Source of the DNA: an uncultured Mailhella sp.
GTDB lineage: Bacteria > Desulfobacterota > Desulfovibrionia > Desulfovibrionales > Desulfovibrionaceae
Direction: 5' to 3'
Length of the DNA: 46,768 nt
Assembly (NCBI GenBank): GCA_910577155.1
Contig: CAJTMS010000011.1
Coordinates: forward strand, 1 to 46,768
Shown: positions 24,595 to 34,700 of the stretch, one piece after another
Position numbering within the stretch: position 1 is the first letter of the stretch
Layout of the letters: every line of letters begins with the position of its first letter
Translations under genes and position numbers: made by a program
Notes under the pieces: model-generated
Told to the model about the DNA's origin: nothing
What the model saw: the letters and a program-made list of their open reading frames with translations, nothing else
The model's database searches: none

Positions 24595-25731
24595 TTATTG
24601 CTTGATTTCATTGATATATTTTTCTGCTTCAGGATAAAGGGTGAGAATGGCTTTTTCATTCGCTTCCATTATGCCGCGTTCGGTAATAAGCCCTGTAATC
24701 AGCGTGTGAGGAGTGACATCAAAGGCATAGTTCAATCCCTTTGTTTTTTCCGGGCAAATCCGCACTTCCCTGACTTGTTTTTGTCCGTTCTCATCATAAT
24801 AATAGCCCGTGACATATTCTGTTTCATGAGCATTACGTTCTTCAATTTCAATTTCTTTCACCCCGTCATACAGGGAAAAATCAAAGGTTGAAGAGGGGAG
24901 CGCAACATAAAAAGGGATACTATTATCCTTGGCGCTGAGAGCTTTTAAATAGGTACCGATTTTGTTGGCAACATCGCCGTTTCTGGTTACTCTGTCCGCA
25001 CCTACAATAACAATATCCACCTTGCGGTGCTGCATTAAGTGTCCGCCTGCGTTGTCGGCAATAAGGGTATGGGGTACATTATGCTCGGCAAGTTCAAAAG
25101 CCGTCAGGCTTGCCCCTTGGTTGCGCGGTCTTGTTTCATCAACATAGACATGCACGGGAATACCTGCATTAAACGCTGTGTACACAGGGGAAAGGGCGGA
25201 ACCGTAATCCGTAAACGCCAGCCAGCCGGCATTGCAGTGGGTAAGGATATTGACAGGTTGTCCGTTTTTCTTTTGGGCAATTTCTTCAATCAGTTTTTTG
25301 CCATGTTCGCCAATCAGCCTGCAAAAATCAATGTCTTCCGCTGCAAGTTTTAATGCTTCTTCTCTTAGTTTTGGCAATGCTTCATCAGGGGCATTGTTTT
25401 GCCAGATATGAGCTTGCCGTTCCAGAGCATAGGATAAATTTTTTGCAGTGGGACGCGTGTTTAACAGCTTGTGACATTCTTCCTGCATATATTCTTTCCA
25501 AATTTTTTGTTTGGAAAAATTTTTTGCTATTAAATATACACCATAACCTGCTGTAACGCCGATAAGCCCTGCACCGCGCACCTGCATGGAGGAAATTGCC
25601 CTGCAGACATCTTCATTTGTTTTAAGGCTGACAATTTCAAAATGGGCAGGGAGTTTTGTTTGGTCGATAATTTGCAGTTCATCGTCGGCAGTAAGCCAAA
25701 TTGTTGTATACTGTTTATTGTGGATACGCAT
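24595..25731 (-). CDS. mtnA: 5-methylthioribose-1-phosphate isomerase
   Basis: A 378-residue aldose-ketose isomerase of the eIF2B-like fold. It converts methylthioribose 1-phosphate (or 5-deoxyribose 1-phosphate) to the ribulose form. Motifs: MQVRGAGLIGVTAGYG (about 48-63), ILTHCNAGWLAFTDYGSAL with the catalytic Cys, VDETRPRNQGASLTAFEL, TLIADNAGGHLM and VDIVIVGADRVTRNGDVANKIGTY with the catalytic Asp. The start is the ATG at 25731, one base after the AMIN gene's stop; an upstream TTG is less likely. Located between the AMIN gene and the aldolase in one operon. Slightly longer than typical MtnA (about 350) through its C-terminal tail. Confidence 0.94.
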   Translation of the reverse strand: MRIHNKQYTTIWLTADDELQIIDQTKLPAHFEIVSLKTNEDVCRAISSMQVRGAGLIGVTAGYGVYLIAKNFSKQKIWKEYMQEECHKLLNTRPTAKNLSYALERQAHIWQNNAPDEALPKLREEALKLAAEDIDFCRLIGEHGKKLIEEIAQKKNGQPVNILTHCNAGWLAFTDYGSALSPVYTAFNAGIPVHVYVDETRPRNQGASLTAFELAEHNVPHTLIADNAGGHLMQHRKVDIVIVGADRVTRNGDVANKIGTYLKALSAKDNSIPFYVALPSSTFDFSLYDGVKEIEIEERNAHETEYVTGYYYDENGQKQVREVRICPEKTKGLNYAFDVTPHTLITGLITERGIMEANEKAILTLYPEAEKYINEIKQ

Positions 25732-25732
25732 A

Positions 25733-26533
25733 TTATTTAAAAACAAGCTGATATTTTCTGCTGTGGATTCTGTATAACAAGGAAGAAGTTACAGGCAATT
25801 TTAAATCAAACACAATTCTTGTTTTGTCTTTTTGCGCATTGGAACGGATATCTTTTACCATGCGGTTGCTGATAAGCTGCGGAACTTTCAAAGCCCAATA
25901 GCCTTCAATATCAACCACAACCCGATCAGGGTTATTTAAACGGAAGGTCTTTGGTTTAATCGGCTTATCCCCTTCAATCACCAGTCCTACCTGATTGCCG
26001 TCCATCATAAGCTCAGCATAGACGATAGTATTGGTATTTTTCTTTGGTTCCAAAATAGTCCGCGTTTTTAATGAATCGGCGACAAATGGCACGGGAAGTT
26101 TATCCTGCAGAACAGGTTTTTGTTCTGAATTACTTTTTTCTGTAGGATTTGCAGGTGAGCTTGGCTTGTCCTTTTTTAGAGCGGCAATGTGTTCAGGTTG
26201 TGTTTTTCCCATTTTTTCTGCTTGTTCTGCAAGTTCGGCAGGAGCGGTTCCTTCTTGCGCCGCAGGAGTATTTGCTGTCTCTTGCTCTTCATTTTCCGCA
26301 GGAGGAGCAGTAATGGCTTGGGTATTATTTTGAGCGCTAAAAACCAAAGCGTCGGTAGACGGGGTTTTGGACTCTTGCGTATTGAGAGCAGCCAATTGTG
26401 AGGCGTCTTGTTCTTCAAGCCTTGCCTCTTGTTTTTGGGGAGTTTGAGATGGTTCTGTAAAAACATAGGCAATACAAATAGCAAAAATGAGAAATACAAT
26501 TCCGGTTGCTATGTAAATCATGTTTTTTTTCAT
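25733..26533 (-). CDS. Membrane-anchored AMIN-domain protein
   Basis: A 266-residue protein. One N-terminal membrane helix (about 5-27) is followed by about 130 residues rich in Glu, Ala, Gln, Pro and Lys (low-complexity linker) and then a C-terminal beta domain (about 165-266). That domain carries GNQVGLVIEGDKPIKPKTFRLNNPDRVVVDIEGYWAL and TRIVFDL, matching the AMIN domain that binds peptidoglycan or targets periplasmic proteins. It lacks any amidase or secretin domain, so it is not AmiC or PilQ. It is probably a cell-envelope protein facing the periplasm. Its position between a TPR gene and mtnA is unexpected for a metabolic operon. Confidence 0.82.
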   Translation of the reverse strand: MKKNMIYIATGIVFLIFAICIAYVFTEPSQTPQKQEARLEEQDASQLAALNTQESKTPSTDALVFSAQNNTQAITAPPAENEEQETANTPAAQEGTAPAELAEQAEKMGKTQPEHIAALKKDKPSSPANPTEKSNSEQKPVLQDKLPVPFVADSLKTRTILEPKKNTNTIVYAELMMDGNQVGLVIEGDKPIKPKTFRLNNPDRVVVDIEGYWALKVPQLISNRMVKDIRSNAQKDKTRIVFDLKLPVTSSLLYRIHSRKYQLVFK

Positions 26534-26561
26534 CGTGTAACCTCATTATTTCCTGTGGATA

Positions 26562-27824
26562 TTATTTATTTTGTGCCTTTCGGCGTATACATTCCTTAAT
26601 AATGGAAGACAAGCGGCGGGCAGGCTCCAAACCATTTTCAAGCTTAAGGGATTTATCAATAAATCCGTTTGCTTCTTCGTAGCGTCCCAGCTCATAATAA
26701 AGCCGTGCCACATTGAAAAATGCATGGCTGTCATCAGGGCTCAGTGTAGTACTTTTTGTTGCATATTGCAAAGCCAGCTCATGGAGATTAATTTTGCGCA
26801 GTTTAATGGCAAAATCAGTAAACATATGTTTATGAGCAGGCACGTATTGGGCAGGTCTGTTCAAAATTTCGGAGAAACGCCGCCGAGCCAGATTTTTTCG
26901 TGCAGAATTCCAATGGTATAATGTTGCCTGAAATTCCTGACGCAAAGACATATCAAGCTTTAATGCCTTTTCAGAAAAGTTAAGATTTTCCTTAACTCCT
27001 TTTGGTTCTAAAAGTGCTTCCTCCGTATTTGTAATTTCATCTTTTGAGGTATTTATTTCTGCAGCGGCAGCAGACTGCGTTTCCGGAAAACTGTTCTCTA
27101 AACCGTATGCTTTTTGTATGCGGTCCAATTCTTCACTTTGTTCGCTTTGTTGGGCTTCTGCAGGTTTTTCAGCATTCGGCGTGTTTTTAATCTGCTGGCT
27201 GTTTGAACGCTCTTCAGCTGTTGGTGCAGAGAGTATATCAGAAACAGCGGCGGAGGACAGGTCTTTTGTTAACAGCTTAAAAGAACTTGGCTTTTCTTTT
27301 TTATTTGTTTTTGTGAAATTGCTTAAAAGGGAGCTTAATCCAAACTCATTGACATTCTTTTGCTTCTGAGGAGCAGCGCTGACATTGAGCTGAAATTCAT
27401 TTGTTTTTTTGGAGGCAAGATTGGCTGCAGGAGCATTTTCACTTTTTTTACGTACGGGTTCAGGCGTATTTTCACTTAATTGGATTAAAAATTCTCCTGT
27501 CTTTTTTTTCTCAGCTTTTTCTTTTTGTTCTTTTGCAGAGGCATTACCGAATAAACCGTCACCTTTGTCTTTGGAACGGACAAATATAAGATCTTTTTTT
27601 GTTTTTGATTCTGATTTAATATTGTTTATTTTTCTAAAATTAACCCCAAAAAACGTGGGTGATACTTTATATTTTTCAGAGGTTGGCTTGTTGTTTTCGT
27701 CCAGTTTTTGGATAATATAGATATTTTCTTTCTCGTTAAGATAAACATTCCAAAAAGATGTTTCAGACGAACTGCCTTGAGGCGAAGAGCCGGAAAAAAC
27801 GTTAATAAATTGAAAATCACTCAT
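26562..27824 (-). CDS. Tetratricopeptide-repeat protein with long disordered linker
   Basis: A 420-residue protein without signal peptide. An N-terminal region (about 1-85) with strands (ETSFWNVYLNEKENIYIIQKL, YKVSPTFFGVNF) resembles no family I recognise. Residues about 90-290 are low complexity, rich in Lys, Glu, Ser and Asn. The C-terminal about 90 residues hold two to three TPR units (HELALQYATKSTTLSPDDSHAFFNVARLYYELGRYEEANGFIDKSLKLENG). It is probably a scaffold or adaptor. It begins 9 bases after fhs and is followed 28 bases later by the AMIN gene; the two may work together at the envelope. Ribosome site AAAGG before the ATG. Confidence 0.8.
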   Translation of the reverse strand: MSDFQFINVFSGSSPQGSSSETSFWNVYLNEKENIYIIQKLDENNKPTSEKYKVSPTFFGVNFRKINNIKSESKTKKDLIFVRSKDKGDGLFGNASAKEQKEKAEKKKTGEFLIQLSENTPEPVRKKSENAPAANLASKKTNEFQLNVSAAPQKQKNVNEFGLSSLLSNFTKTNKKEKPSSFKLLTKDLSSAAVSDILSAPTAEERSNSQQIKNTPNAEKPAEAQQSEQSEELDRIQKAYGLENSFPETQSAAAAEINTSKDEITNTEEALLEPKGVKENLNFSEKALKLDMSLRQEFQATLYHWNSARKNLARRRFSEILNRPAQYVPAHKHMFTDFAIKLRKINLHELALQYATKSTTLSPDDSHAFFNVARLYYELGRYEEANGFIDKSLKLENGLEPARRLSSIIKECIRRKAQNK

Positions 27825-27833
27825 AATGGACCT

Positions 27834-29600
27834 TTAAAAAATTCCGTATACCCGTTCAGTGTCAAGATTTACGTCAATTCGTGTAAAGGCAGGATTTGAA
27901 CCCGTACCGGGCATAAGGCTGATATCACCCGCAACAGGGACCACGAACCCAGCCCCCCCATAGTAACGGACATCTCTGATTTTGAGAGTCCAATCCTTGG
28001 GAACTCCTTTGAGTTTAGGGTTATCGGAAAGGGAAAGGCTAGTTTTTACCATGCAAAGTCCCAGTGTTGAACTGTCATATTCTTTTTCAAGCTGATTAAT
28101 TTTTTCTTTTGCAAGGGGGCTGATATCCACATCATCAGCACCGTATACTTTTTTAGCAACCGTTTCAATCCGTTTTGTCACGGGCATATCCCAGCTGTAA
28201 AGCGGAGTAAATTTTTTGGTCTCATTGCATGCGTCAATAACCGCATCAGCAAGTTCCAAAGCTCCGTTTCCGCCTTCTGCCCAGTGATTGGAAACAGCAA
28301 CGCGAACGCCGTCATTTTCGCATAATTCTTTAATTCTCGCAATTTCTGCCTTTGTATCGGTGACAAACGCATTAATGCAGACAACGGGTTTAATGCCTGA
28401 CTGCTTGACAATGTTAATATGGTGTAAGAGATTTCGGGTGCCTTTTTCTACATATTCCACATTTTCATATTTATATTCTTCAGGCATGGGACGGCCCGTC
28501 ACAAATTCCGGTGCACCTCCGTGACTTTTGAGTGCTCTTACTGTGGCAACAATAACAACGGCATCAGGGGAAAGTCCGCTGAAATGGCATTTTAAATTCC
28601 ACATTTTTTCATAGCCGATATCTGCACCAAAACCACATTCTGTAATGTGATAATCATTGAGTTTGAGGGAAACTTTATCGGCAATAATGGAATTTTGCCC
28701 AATGGAAATATTGGCAAAAGGTCCTGCATGCACAAAAACAGGCTGTCCTTCAAGGCTTTGGATAATATTGGGTTTGATGGCGTCCACAAGCCATGCTGTC
28801 ATGGCTCCGTCAACTTGAAGGTCATGGGTTGTGACGGGTTTGCCGTATTTATCATAGGCAACGATGATTTTTCCCATCCGTTCACGCATGTCTTTTAAAT
28901 CATTGCAAATGGCTAAAATTCCCATAATTTCAGAAGCAACGGAAATATCAAAATGGGATTCCATGGTAAAGCCGTCTTTTGCTCCGCCAAGACCAATAAT
29001 AATATTGCGCAGGGATTGGCAGCAAAAATCAATGACAAAACCAATGCTTACGCGTTTAGGGTCAATATTGAGGCGGGCTTTTTTGCTCAAGCGAAGGAGG
29101 GTTTCATCGTCATAATTGCGCTCATGCTGCATGCGGGCTGTCAGGGCAGTCATGGCAAGATTATGCGCATTGGTAACAGCATTGATATCGCCTGTAAAAC
29201 CAAGGGAATATTGTGTTAATGGAATACATTGGGAAAGTCCTCCGCCGGCAGCAGAGCCTTTTGTTCCCATAGTTGGACCGCCTGAAGGCTGGCGGATAGC
29301 AGCAGCAACTTTTTTGCCCCGTTTGCCAAGACCTTGCAAAAGCCCGATTGTAGAGGTAGATTTTCCTTCTCCAAGGGGCGTCGGGGTAATGGAAGTAACG
29401 GTTATGTATTTGCCGTCGGGGCTATGCTTATGCCGCTCAAGCACGCTTTTGTAATTGACTTTTCCCATGTAATGACCGTAGGGCAGGAGTTCATCTTCGT
29501 CAAGCCCGAGTTTTTTCCCGATTTCCGTAATTTTGAGCATATTTTTTTCAAAATATTCGGCAATTTCCCAGTCAGCCATTTGCGCAGGATTAATATTCAT
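27834..29600 (-). CDS. fhs: Formate-tetrahydrofolate ligase
   Basis: A 588-residue cytosolic enzyme (family about 555-590) joining formate to tetrahydrofolate with ATP. It provides one-carbon units in anaerobes and acetogenic-type pathways. The ATP-binding stretch TPTPLGEGKSTSTIGLLQGL contains the P-loop (about 72-80). Other family text: AIRQPSGGPTMGTKGSAAGGG, FTGDINAVTNAHNLAMTAL, PVFVHAGPFANISIGQNSIIAD, CGFGADIGYEKMWN, VCINAFVTDTKAEI and the C-terminal GDISLMPGTGSNPAFTRIDV. All are intact. First gene of a seven-gene minus operon. The start ATG at 29600 is preceded by AGGGGAT. No folD or hydrogenase/formate gene is nearby. Confidence 0.98.
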   Translation of the reverse strand: MNINPAQMADWEIAEYFEKNMLKITEIGKKLGLDEDELLPYGHYMGKVNYKSVLERHKHSPDGKYITVTSITPTPLGEGKSTSTIGLLQGLGKRGKKVAAAIRQPSGGPTMGTKGSAAGGGLSQCIPLTQYSLGFTGDINAVTNAHNLAMTALTARMQHERNYDDETLLRLSKKARLNIDPKRVSIGFVIDFCCQSLRNIIIGLGGAKDGFTMESHFDISVASEIMGILAICNDLKDMRERMGKIIVAYDKYGKPVTTHDLQVDGAMTAWLVDAIKPNIIQSLEGQPVFVHAGPFANISIGQNSIIADKVSLKLNDYHITECGFGADIGYEKMWNLKCHFSGLSPDAVVIVATVRALKSHGGAPEFVTGRPMPEEYKYENVEYVEKGTRNLLHHINIVKQSGIKPVVCINAFVTDTKAEIARIKELCENDGVRVAVSNHWAEGGNGALELADAVIDACNETKKFTPLYSWDMPVTKRIETVAKKVYGADDVDISPLAKEKINQLEKEYDSSTLGLCMVKTSLSLSDNPKLKGVPKDWTLKIRDVRYYGGAGFVVPVAGDISLMPGTGSNPAFTRIDVNLDTERVYGIF

Positions 29601-29725
29601 GCTATCCCCTCAGATTATCATTGACAAATAGTCTAGCATATATTTAAAGAATAATCTAGCTTGTTCAAAGTTAATTTTTTGGCTAAAATAAAAAACAGTT
29701 TTTTATAAATGTGATTTCATGGTAT

Positions 29726-31753
29726 ATGATTAAAAAGTGCTTTTTGTTTTTTGTTGTCATGGTATTTTTTTGTGCACAGGCAGGGCAGGAAAACTTTGTT
29801 TTTGCCGGTGATACTGCCATAGAAAATAAACTTGCTGCGGAAAATCAAGAAGCAGATGAAAAAAACGGGCAGGGTTCGGAGAAAGAAGAAAATAAAAGCA
29901 TAATTCGTTATGATTATGAATTTGTTTTTGCAGAAAATACAGACTATATTCTGCCGGAAATGAAACGGGAAATGGTTTCACTTGCCTCTAAAAACAGTCA
30001 ATTGGAGTTTTTGAAAAATCAAGTCATAGAAAATGAATTTGCGCTCATACGGCGTATTAATAATGATATTGGCATAGCGGAAGATGTTTTAAAATCCTAT
30101 GGCTATTATTCAGGTTCTGCAAAATATGCTCTTGAAGACAGGGAAAACAAAAAGCATGTTGTGATAACCTTATACCCCGATGAACAATATACCATTGACA
30201 GCATTGCCATTAAATATACGCATAGCACAGTGCTGCCCCAATATTTTCTATCCTATGAAAATAAAAGAGAAAATATTTTTAAAAAATACACACCCTATGT
30301 CGTGCCTGTGTTTGAAGAAGAGCTGACGGTTGATACGCCCTATGCCGTGGCGGAAAATATTATACAGGCTGTTGATGAACTTCCCGTTCCCTTAAAAAAT
30401 AACGGTTATCCCAATGCAAAAGTTGTGTCTTCAGCGTACAGCCTTAATAAAGAAAATAAAAAGTTAAAAGGCACTATTTACATCAATCAGGGTTTGCCTG
30501 CAATTTTAGGTGATGTAAGGGTAAAAGGCAATACGGAGGTTTCCTCCGATTATATTTTGAAACTTTGTCCATGGAAGACCGGGGCTGTGTGGGATGACAG
30601 GTACTTATTGCAGTACCGTGAAAATTTGCAAAAAACAGGCTTATTTGAAAATGTCCAAATTGAATACGATAAAAAAGTTTATCGTGAGCATAACCGTGAA
30701 TACCGTGAAGACAGAAAAGAAGAAAAAAATAAAGATATCATGCTTGAGCCTGTGACATTGCCTGTTCTTTTAAATGTCAAAGAGGGCAAGAAAAAAAGTA
30801 TTGGCGGTTCTGCTTTTTATTCTACCGATGAAGGCGTCGGAGCGGAAATTTTGTGGGAACACAGAAATCTGTTTGGAAATGGAGAAATATTGAATTTGGC
30901 TTTGCCTTTGAAAGATGAAGCATTATTTTTAGGAGCAAATTTTAAAAAGCCTGCTTTTGGCTACAGAGAACAAAGCCTTATTGTCCGCTCCCGTATAGGG
31001 TATGAAAAAACAGATGCCTATAACCAGAAATTTGCAGAGTTCGGTTTTGGTATCGAACGGGAAATCCACGAGAAATGGTGGTTTCAAACCCTGCTTAATT
31101 TTGACCATATTATCCCTAAAGAATGGCAGGGGGAAAGTTATTCTTCTGTTTCTTTTGAAAATATCTTGAAATATGACGGACGCAATTCAAGGATAAATCC
31201 CACACAAGGTTTTGTTTCTTCTTTGAAAATCATGCCGATTAAAGGGTTTAAACATGTTGAATTTACAGCCTGTGTAACGGAATTTGATACCGCTTTTTAT
31301 CTTCCTCTTGGGGAAAGGACTGTTTTGGCTGCTCGGGGAGCCATTGGAACCATGTTCGGCGGTGATAATTCCATTCCCCGTTCCAAACGGTTTTTCCTTG
31401 GCGGCGGAGGCAGTGTCCGCGGTTTTGAGTATCAGGAAATTGGTAAGCATGATTTTAATGGCGATCCGTATGGGGGAATTTCTTATGTGCTGTTTAACAG
31501 TGAAGTGCGGCAGCATATTACGAAGGACCTTGCTCTCGTTGGATTTGTAGACGGTGGCATGGTGTATGAAGATGTGAAACCGGATTTTTCTGAAAAAATG
31601 GCGATAGGTGCAGGGGTAGGGGTTCGGTATAATACGCCCATTGGTCCTGTCCGTTTTGATATTGCAGTTCCGTTGACAGATGCATATGAAAATGAAGTAA
31701 AGAAAAAAATTACTGATTATCAACTCTATATTAGTATTGGGCAGGCTTTTTAA
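29726..31753 (+). CDS. tamA: Omp85-family outer-membrane protein, TamA-like
   Basis: A 675-residue outer-membrane protein. A signal peptide (about 1-26, ending FCAQAGQ or FVFAG) is followed by an acidic spacer and periplasmic POTRA repeats (about 65-340; for example LGDVRVKGNTEVSSDYILKLCPWKTG), then a 16-strand barrel region from about 350 to the C-terminal Phe. The barrel shows the Omp85 signature VRGFEYQEIG (about 560) and GPVRFDIAVPL near the end. With TamB it forms the translocation and assembly module that helps insert outer-membrane proteins and move lipids. The ATG at 29726 is chosen over a GTG at 29711; neither has a clear ribosome site. The stop overlaps the tamB ATG by one base. Confidence 0.9.
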   Translation: MIKKCFLFFVVMVFFCAQAGQENFVFAGDTAIENKLAAENQEADEKNGQGSEKEENKSIIRYDYEFVFAENTDYILPEMKREMVSLASKNSQLEFLKNQVIENEFALIRRINNDIGIAEDVLKSYGYYSGSAKYALEDRENKKHVVITLYPDEQYTIDSIAIKYTHSTVLPQYFLSYENKRENIFKKYTPYVVPVFEEELTVDTPYAVAENIIQAVDELPVPLKNNGYPNAKVVSSAYSLNKENKKLKGTIYINQGLPAILGDVRVKGNTEVSSDYILKLCPWKTGAVWDDRYLLQYRENLQKTGLFENVQIEYDKKVYREHNREYREDRKEEKNKDIMLEPVTLPVLLNVKEGKKKSIGGSAFYSTDEGVGAEILWEHRNLFGNGEILNLALPLKDEALFLGANFKKPAFGYREQSLIVRSRIGYEKTDAYNQKFAEFGFGIEREIHEKWWFQTLLNFDHIIPKEWQGESYSSVSFENILKYDGRNSRINPTQGFVSSLKIMPIKGFKHVEFTACVTEFDTAFYLPLGERTVLAARGAIGTMFGGDNSIPRSKRFFLGGGGSVRGFEYQEIGKHDFNGDPYGGISYVLFNSEVRQHITKDLALVGFVDGGMVYEDVKPDFSEKMAIGAGVGVRYNTPIGPVRFDIAVPLTDAYENEVKKKITDYQLYISIGQAF

Positions 31754-34700
31754 TGGATACTTCACGCATAAAAAAATATGTTCGCAAAACATCTTACGCA
31801 ATAGGGGCTTTTTTCGCTGCTCTTTTTATGGTATTGCTCTTTTTCTTTTTGTGTATCCGTTTGCCCTTTGTGGAAAATGCCATAAAAAATTATACTGTCG
31901 GGATAATAAATGAACAGCTTTCTGCCTATGCGCTCCAACTTTCTGCCGAAGCGCTGGATTTAAATCTGCCTTTTTCTGTGCGCATACGCAATATTGTGCT
32001 TGAAGATGAAAAAGGGGAATTTTTGCATGCCGAGTCTTTGAGTCTGAACAGCCGTCTGCTGGCATTATTACGCTATCAGGTGGCTATTCCGAGCATTGAT
32101 TTGAATTATCTGACATTGCAGCGCATACCGGATATTGTTTTGCCGGAAAAATCTGCTGAAGAAGAACATGAAAATGCTGAAGAACGGAGTATTGAAGAGC
32201 ATTTTTCGCAAATACATGCCCTTTTATTCCATAAATATATGCCTTCTGTTCTTGTCAGCAATATTTCTTTTGAGCATGTAGCCATTAATCCCCTTGTGCT
32301 GAACAGGTTAAAAAAAGCGCAAAACATTGAAGAATATTTTTTTGACAGCCCGTTTATTTTTGAAGGAAAATTCTCTGCCAGCATTGAGAAAGAACTTTTC
32401 CGTTTTCAAGGAAAACTCTCTGCACGCTATCAAGACCGGCTTGCTGAAATGGAAAATTTATTTGATATTTTTCCAAATAAGACCATTCGTTTTTCTTTTG
32501 ATTATACAGATGATAACGGGGTTTTTCCTGCTGCTGCGAAAATATTGGCAGGACTGGAACCTTCTGTGCAGACTTCTGCCATGCTTTCAACCAAATTTGT
32601 CGGCACGCTGTCTGATTATGAAGTTGATGCGGCAATTCGGGTTTTTGATGACAAGTATTTGAAAGATACTGCAACGTTAACAGCCTTTTATAGCTCTAAG
32701 CCCTTTAAAGGAAATATAGATTTTTCCGTAAAACCCTCTGTGCCCGGGGTGCTGGCAAACGGGGATATCTCTGCCCGTATTGGGTTGGATACGTTTTCTG
32801 TTTCCGATTTCGGAGAGCGTTTGGAAAAACTGCAAATAACCGATGAAGAAACAGGGGAAATCATTGAGATTGACCCAAATATTCCCTTTGAGCAGGCAGT
32901 GGCAGAAAGCGGGGAAGCTCCCAATAAAAACATCAGTTTTTTATATGATATCAATTTCAAAAGCATGGAATTTGTTAATCCGGCATTCAAAGAATTATTA
33001 GGGAATGAGCAACAAATTACAGGGCAATTTGATGTGCAGTTTTTTACAAGGCAGCTGCCTCGTTTTTTTGCAAAAAATGTCAATTTCCTGGCAAAAAATA
33101 TCAGTTCCAAAACCAATATATCCATTGCAAGGGAAGTTTTTGTCCATTCGGATTTTAATATTAACGATTTTTCTTTTTTGAATACAGAAAAGCAAAAAAT
33201 GCAGGGAAAGATGAACGGACGCCTGCATATTAAAGGCAATCTTGAAAATCCGCAGCTTATTCTGCAAACGGAGATTCCGCAATTAATCACAACAGAATAT
33301 GCTGATTCTGAAGATAAAAAAAATAATCATGACGGAAAAGAATTTACGCTGGAAAATTTAAAATTTGTTTTGCAAAGTAAAGGATTTGAAAAGCCGCTTG
33401 ACGTTATTCCGCTTGATATGGAGAAAATGCGGGCGTTATACCAAAAACATCAGTATGCAGCGTCTATAGAGCGAATGAAAGAATTATTTTACAGTGCTGT
33501 AAATTATCCTGTCAAATTAGCACTTTCGTTTAAAGCTGATTATATGGACGAGCATAGTTTCGTCAATGCTGATATTCGTCTTAGTCCCCGGGTTTTGGGC
33601 ATTGGAGAACATGCGCGTCAATTCATTGAACTGCAGAAAATTCATGCCAATATTTTGGGAGCAAGTCTTGACGGCCATATCTCTGTTGATTTACCGGAAA
33701 CGATTGAAGAAGACTATGCAATAACAGGAAAAATCCAAGGAAAAATGCCCGATGCGGAGGCGCTGGACAACGCCTTTTTCCTGCCTTTGCAGATGAATAA
33801 TTTGTCCTATGAAGCTGAGTTTAAAAATAGTCCGCAAAGGGGACAGCAAATTCATGTTGCCTTGAGTGCCGAGAATGGTGTGTATGACAGCAATGCATGG
33901 GAAAAATTTAATTCAGCAATAACTATTGACGATGCATGGAAAAATACAGCGGTTGATACTGCTGTTACTATGGCATCTTTGGAACTTGGCGGTCTCGGCA
34001 GCATAAAAAATTGTTCTTTGACGCTGAAAGGTTTGCTGACAAAAATGCTTTTGTACTGCCATTTTATCGGGGATGCACGTTTTGATACAAAGGCAGAGCT
34101 TTCCACCAATTTTGAAAGCCTTTCCGGAAAACTGTCGCATTTTAATTTTGAATATCCTGAGAAAAAAACAAAAATTCATTTACAAAAGCCCGCTGATTTT
34201 TATTTGTCTGCAAACAATATAAAAATGCAGGAAATGCTTTTTTCTTTTGCGCCGCAGGGGGAGTTGCGTTTTGGCGGACAGGTTGCCGAAAACAGTTTGA
34301 ATTTCAACGGAAAAATTAAAAATATTGATTTATCGCGGCTTCCCTTGGAATTAAAAGGGATTTTGAGTTCTTCCCTGAATATTACGGGAACACCGTATTC
34401 TCCCAAAGGAAATTTGGATGTTTTGCTCAAAGATTTTCAAACCTTAGCCAGCCCGAAAGTGTCCTTTGCTTTAAAGGGAAATATTATCAGGACAGGACAG
34501 GAATATAAAGCTAATCTGGCGTTGAATATGCTTGAAAAAGAAAAATATGACGTTGAAAACGCAATGCTTTCTGTGCAAATTCCCTTGCAGTCTTCTCCTC
34601 TTCTTTCTCTTTCAAAAACACGTCCGGTACAGGGACAATTTGCGTATAAGGGCAGTTTAAAAACTCTTTGGAGTTATGTGCCGCTTGATGGACGCAGCTT

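Noticed and set aside
23874..24659. Class II aldolase as MtnB (methylthioribulose-1-phosphate dehydratase) of the aerobic methionine salvage pathway
   Set aside because: It has the same fold, but no MtnC or MtnD is nearby and the other genes suggest an anaerobe. An Ald2-like role fits better, though only an alignment would settle it.
29601..29725. Riboswitch upstream of fhs, or strong promoter for tamA
   Set aside because: TTGACA at 29621 has no acceptable -10 at the right distance, and no conserved tetrahydrofolate or SAM riboswitch core was recognisable. The TCTAGC repeats are too short to interpret.
31187..31801. 204-codon open frame antisense across the tamA end
   Set aside because: It covers the conserved TamA barrel and the tamB start; a shadow of those genes.
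32688..33290. 200-codon open frame antisense inside tamB
   Set aside because: It lies wholly within a clear TamB coding sequence, with no start signals and shadow-type composition.
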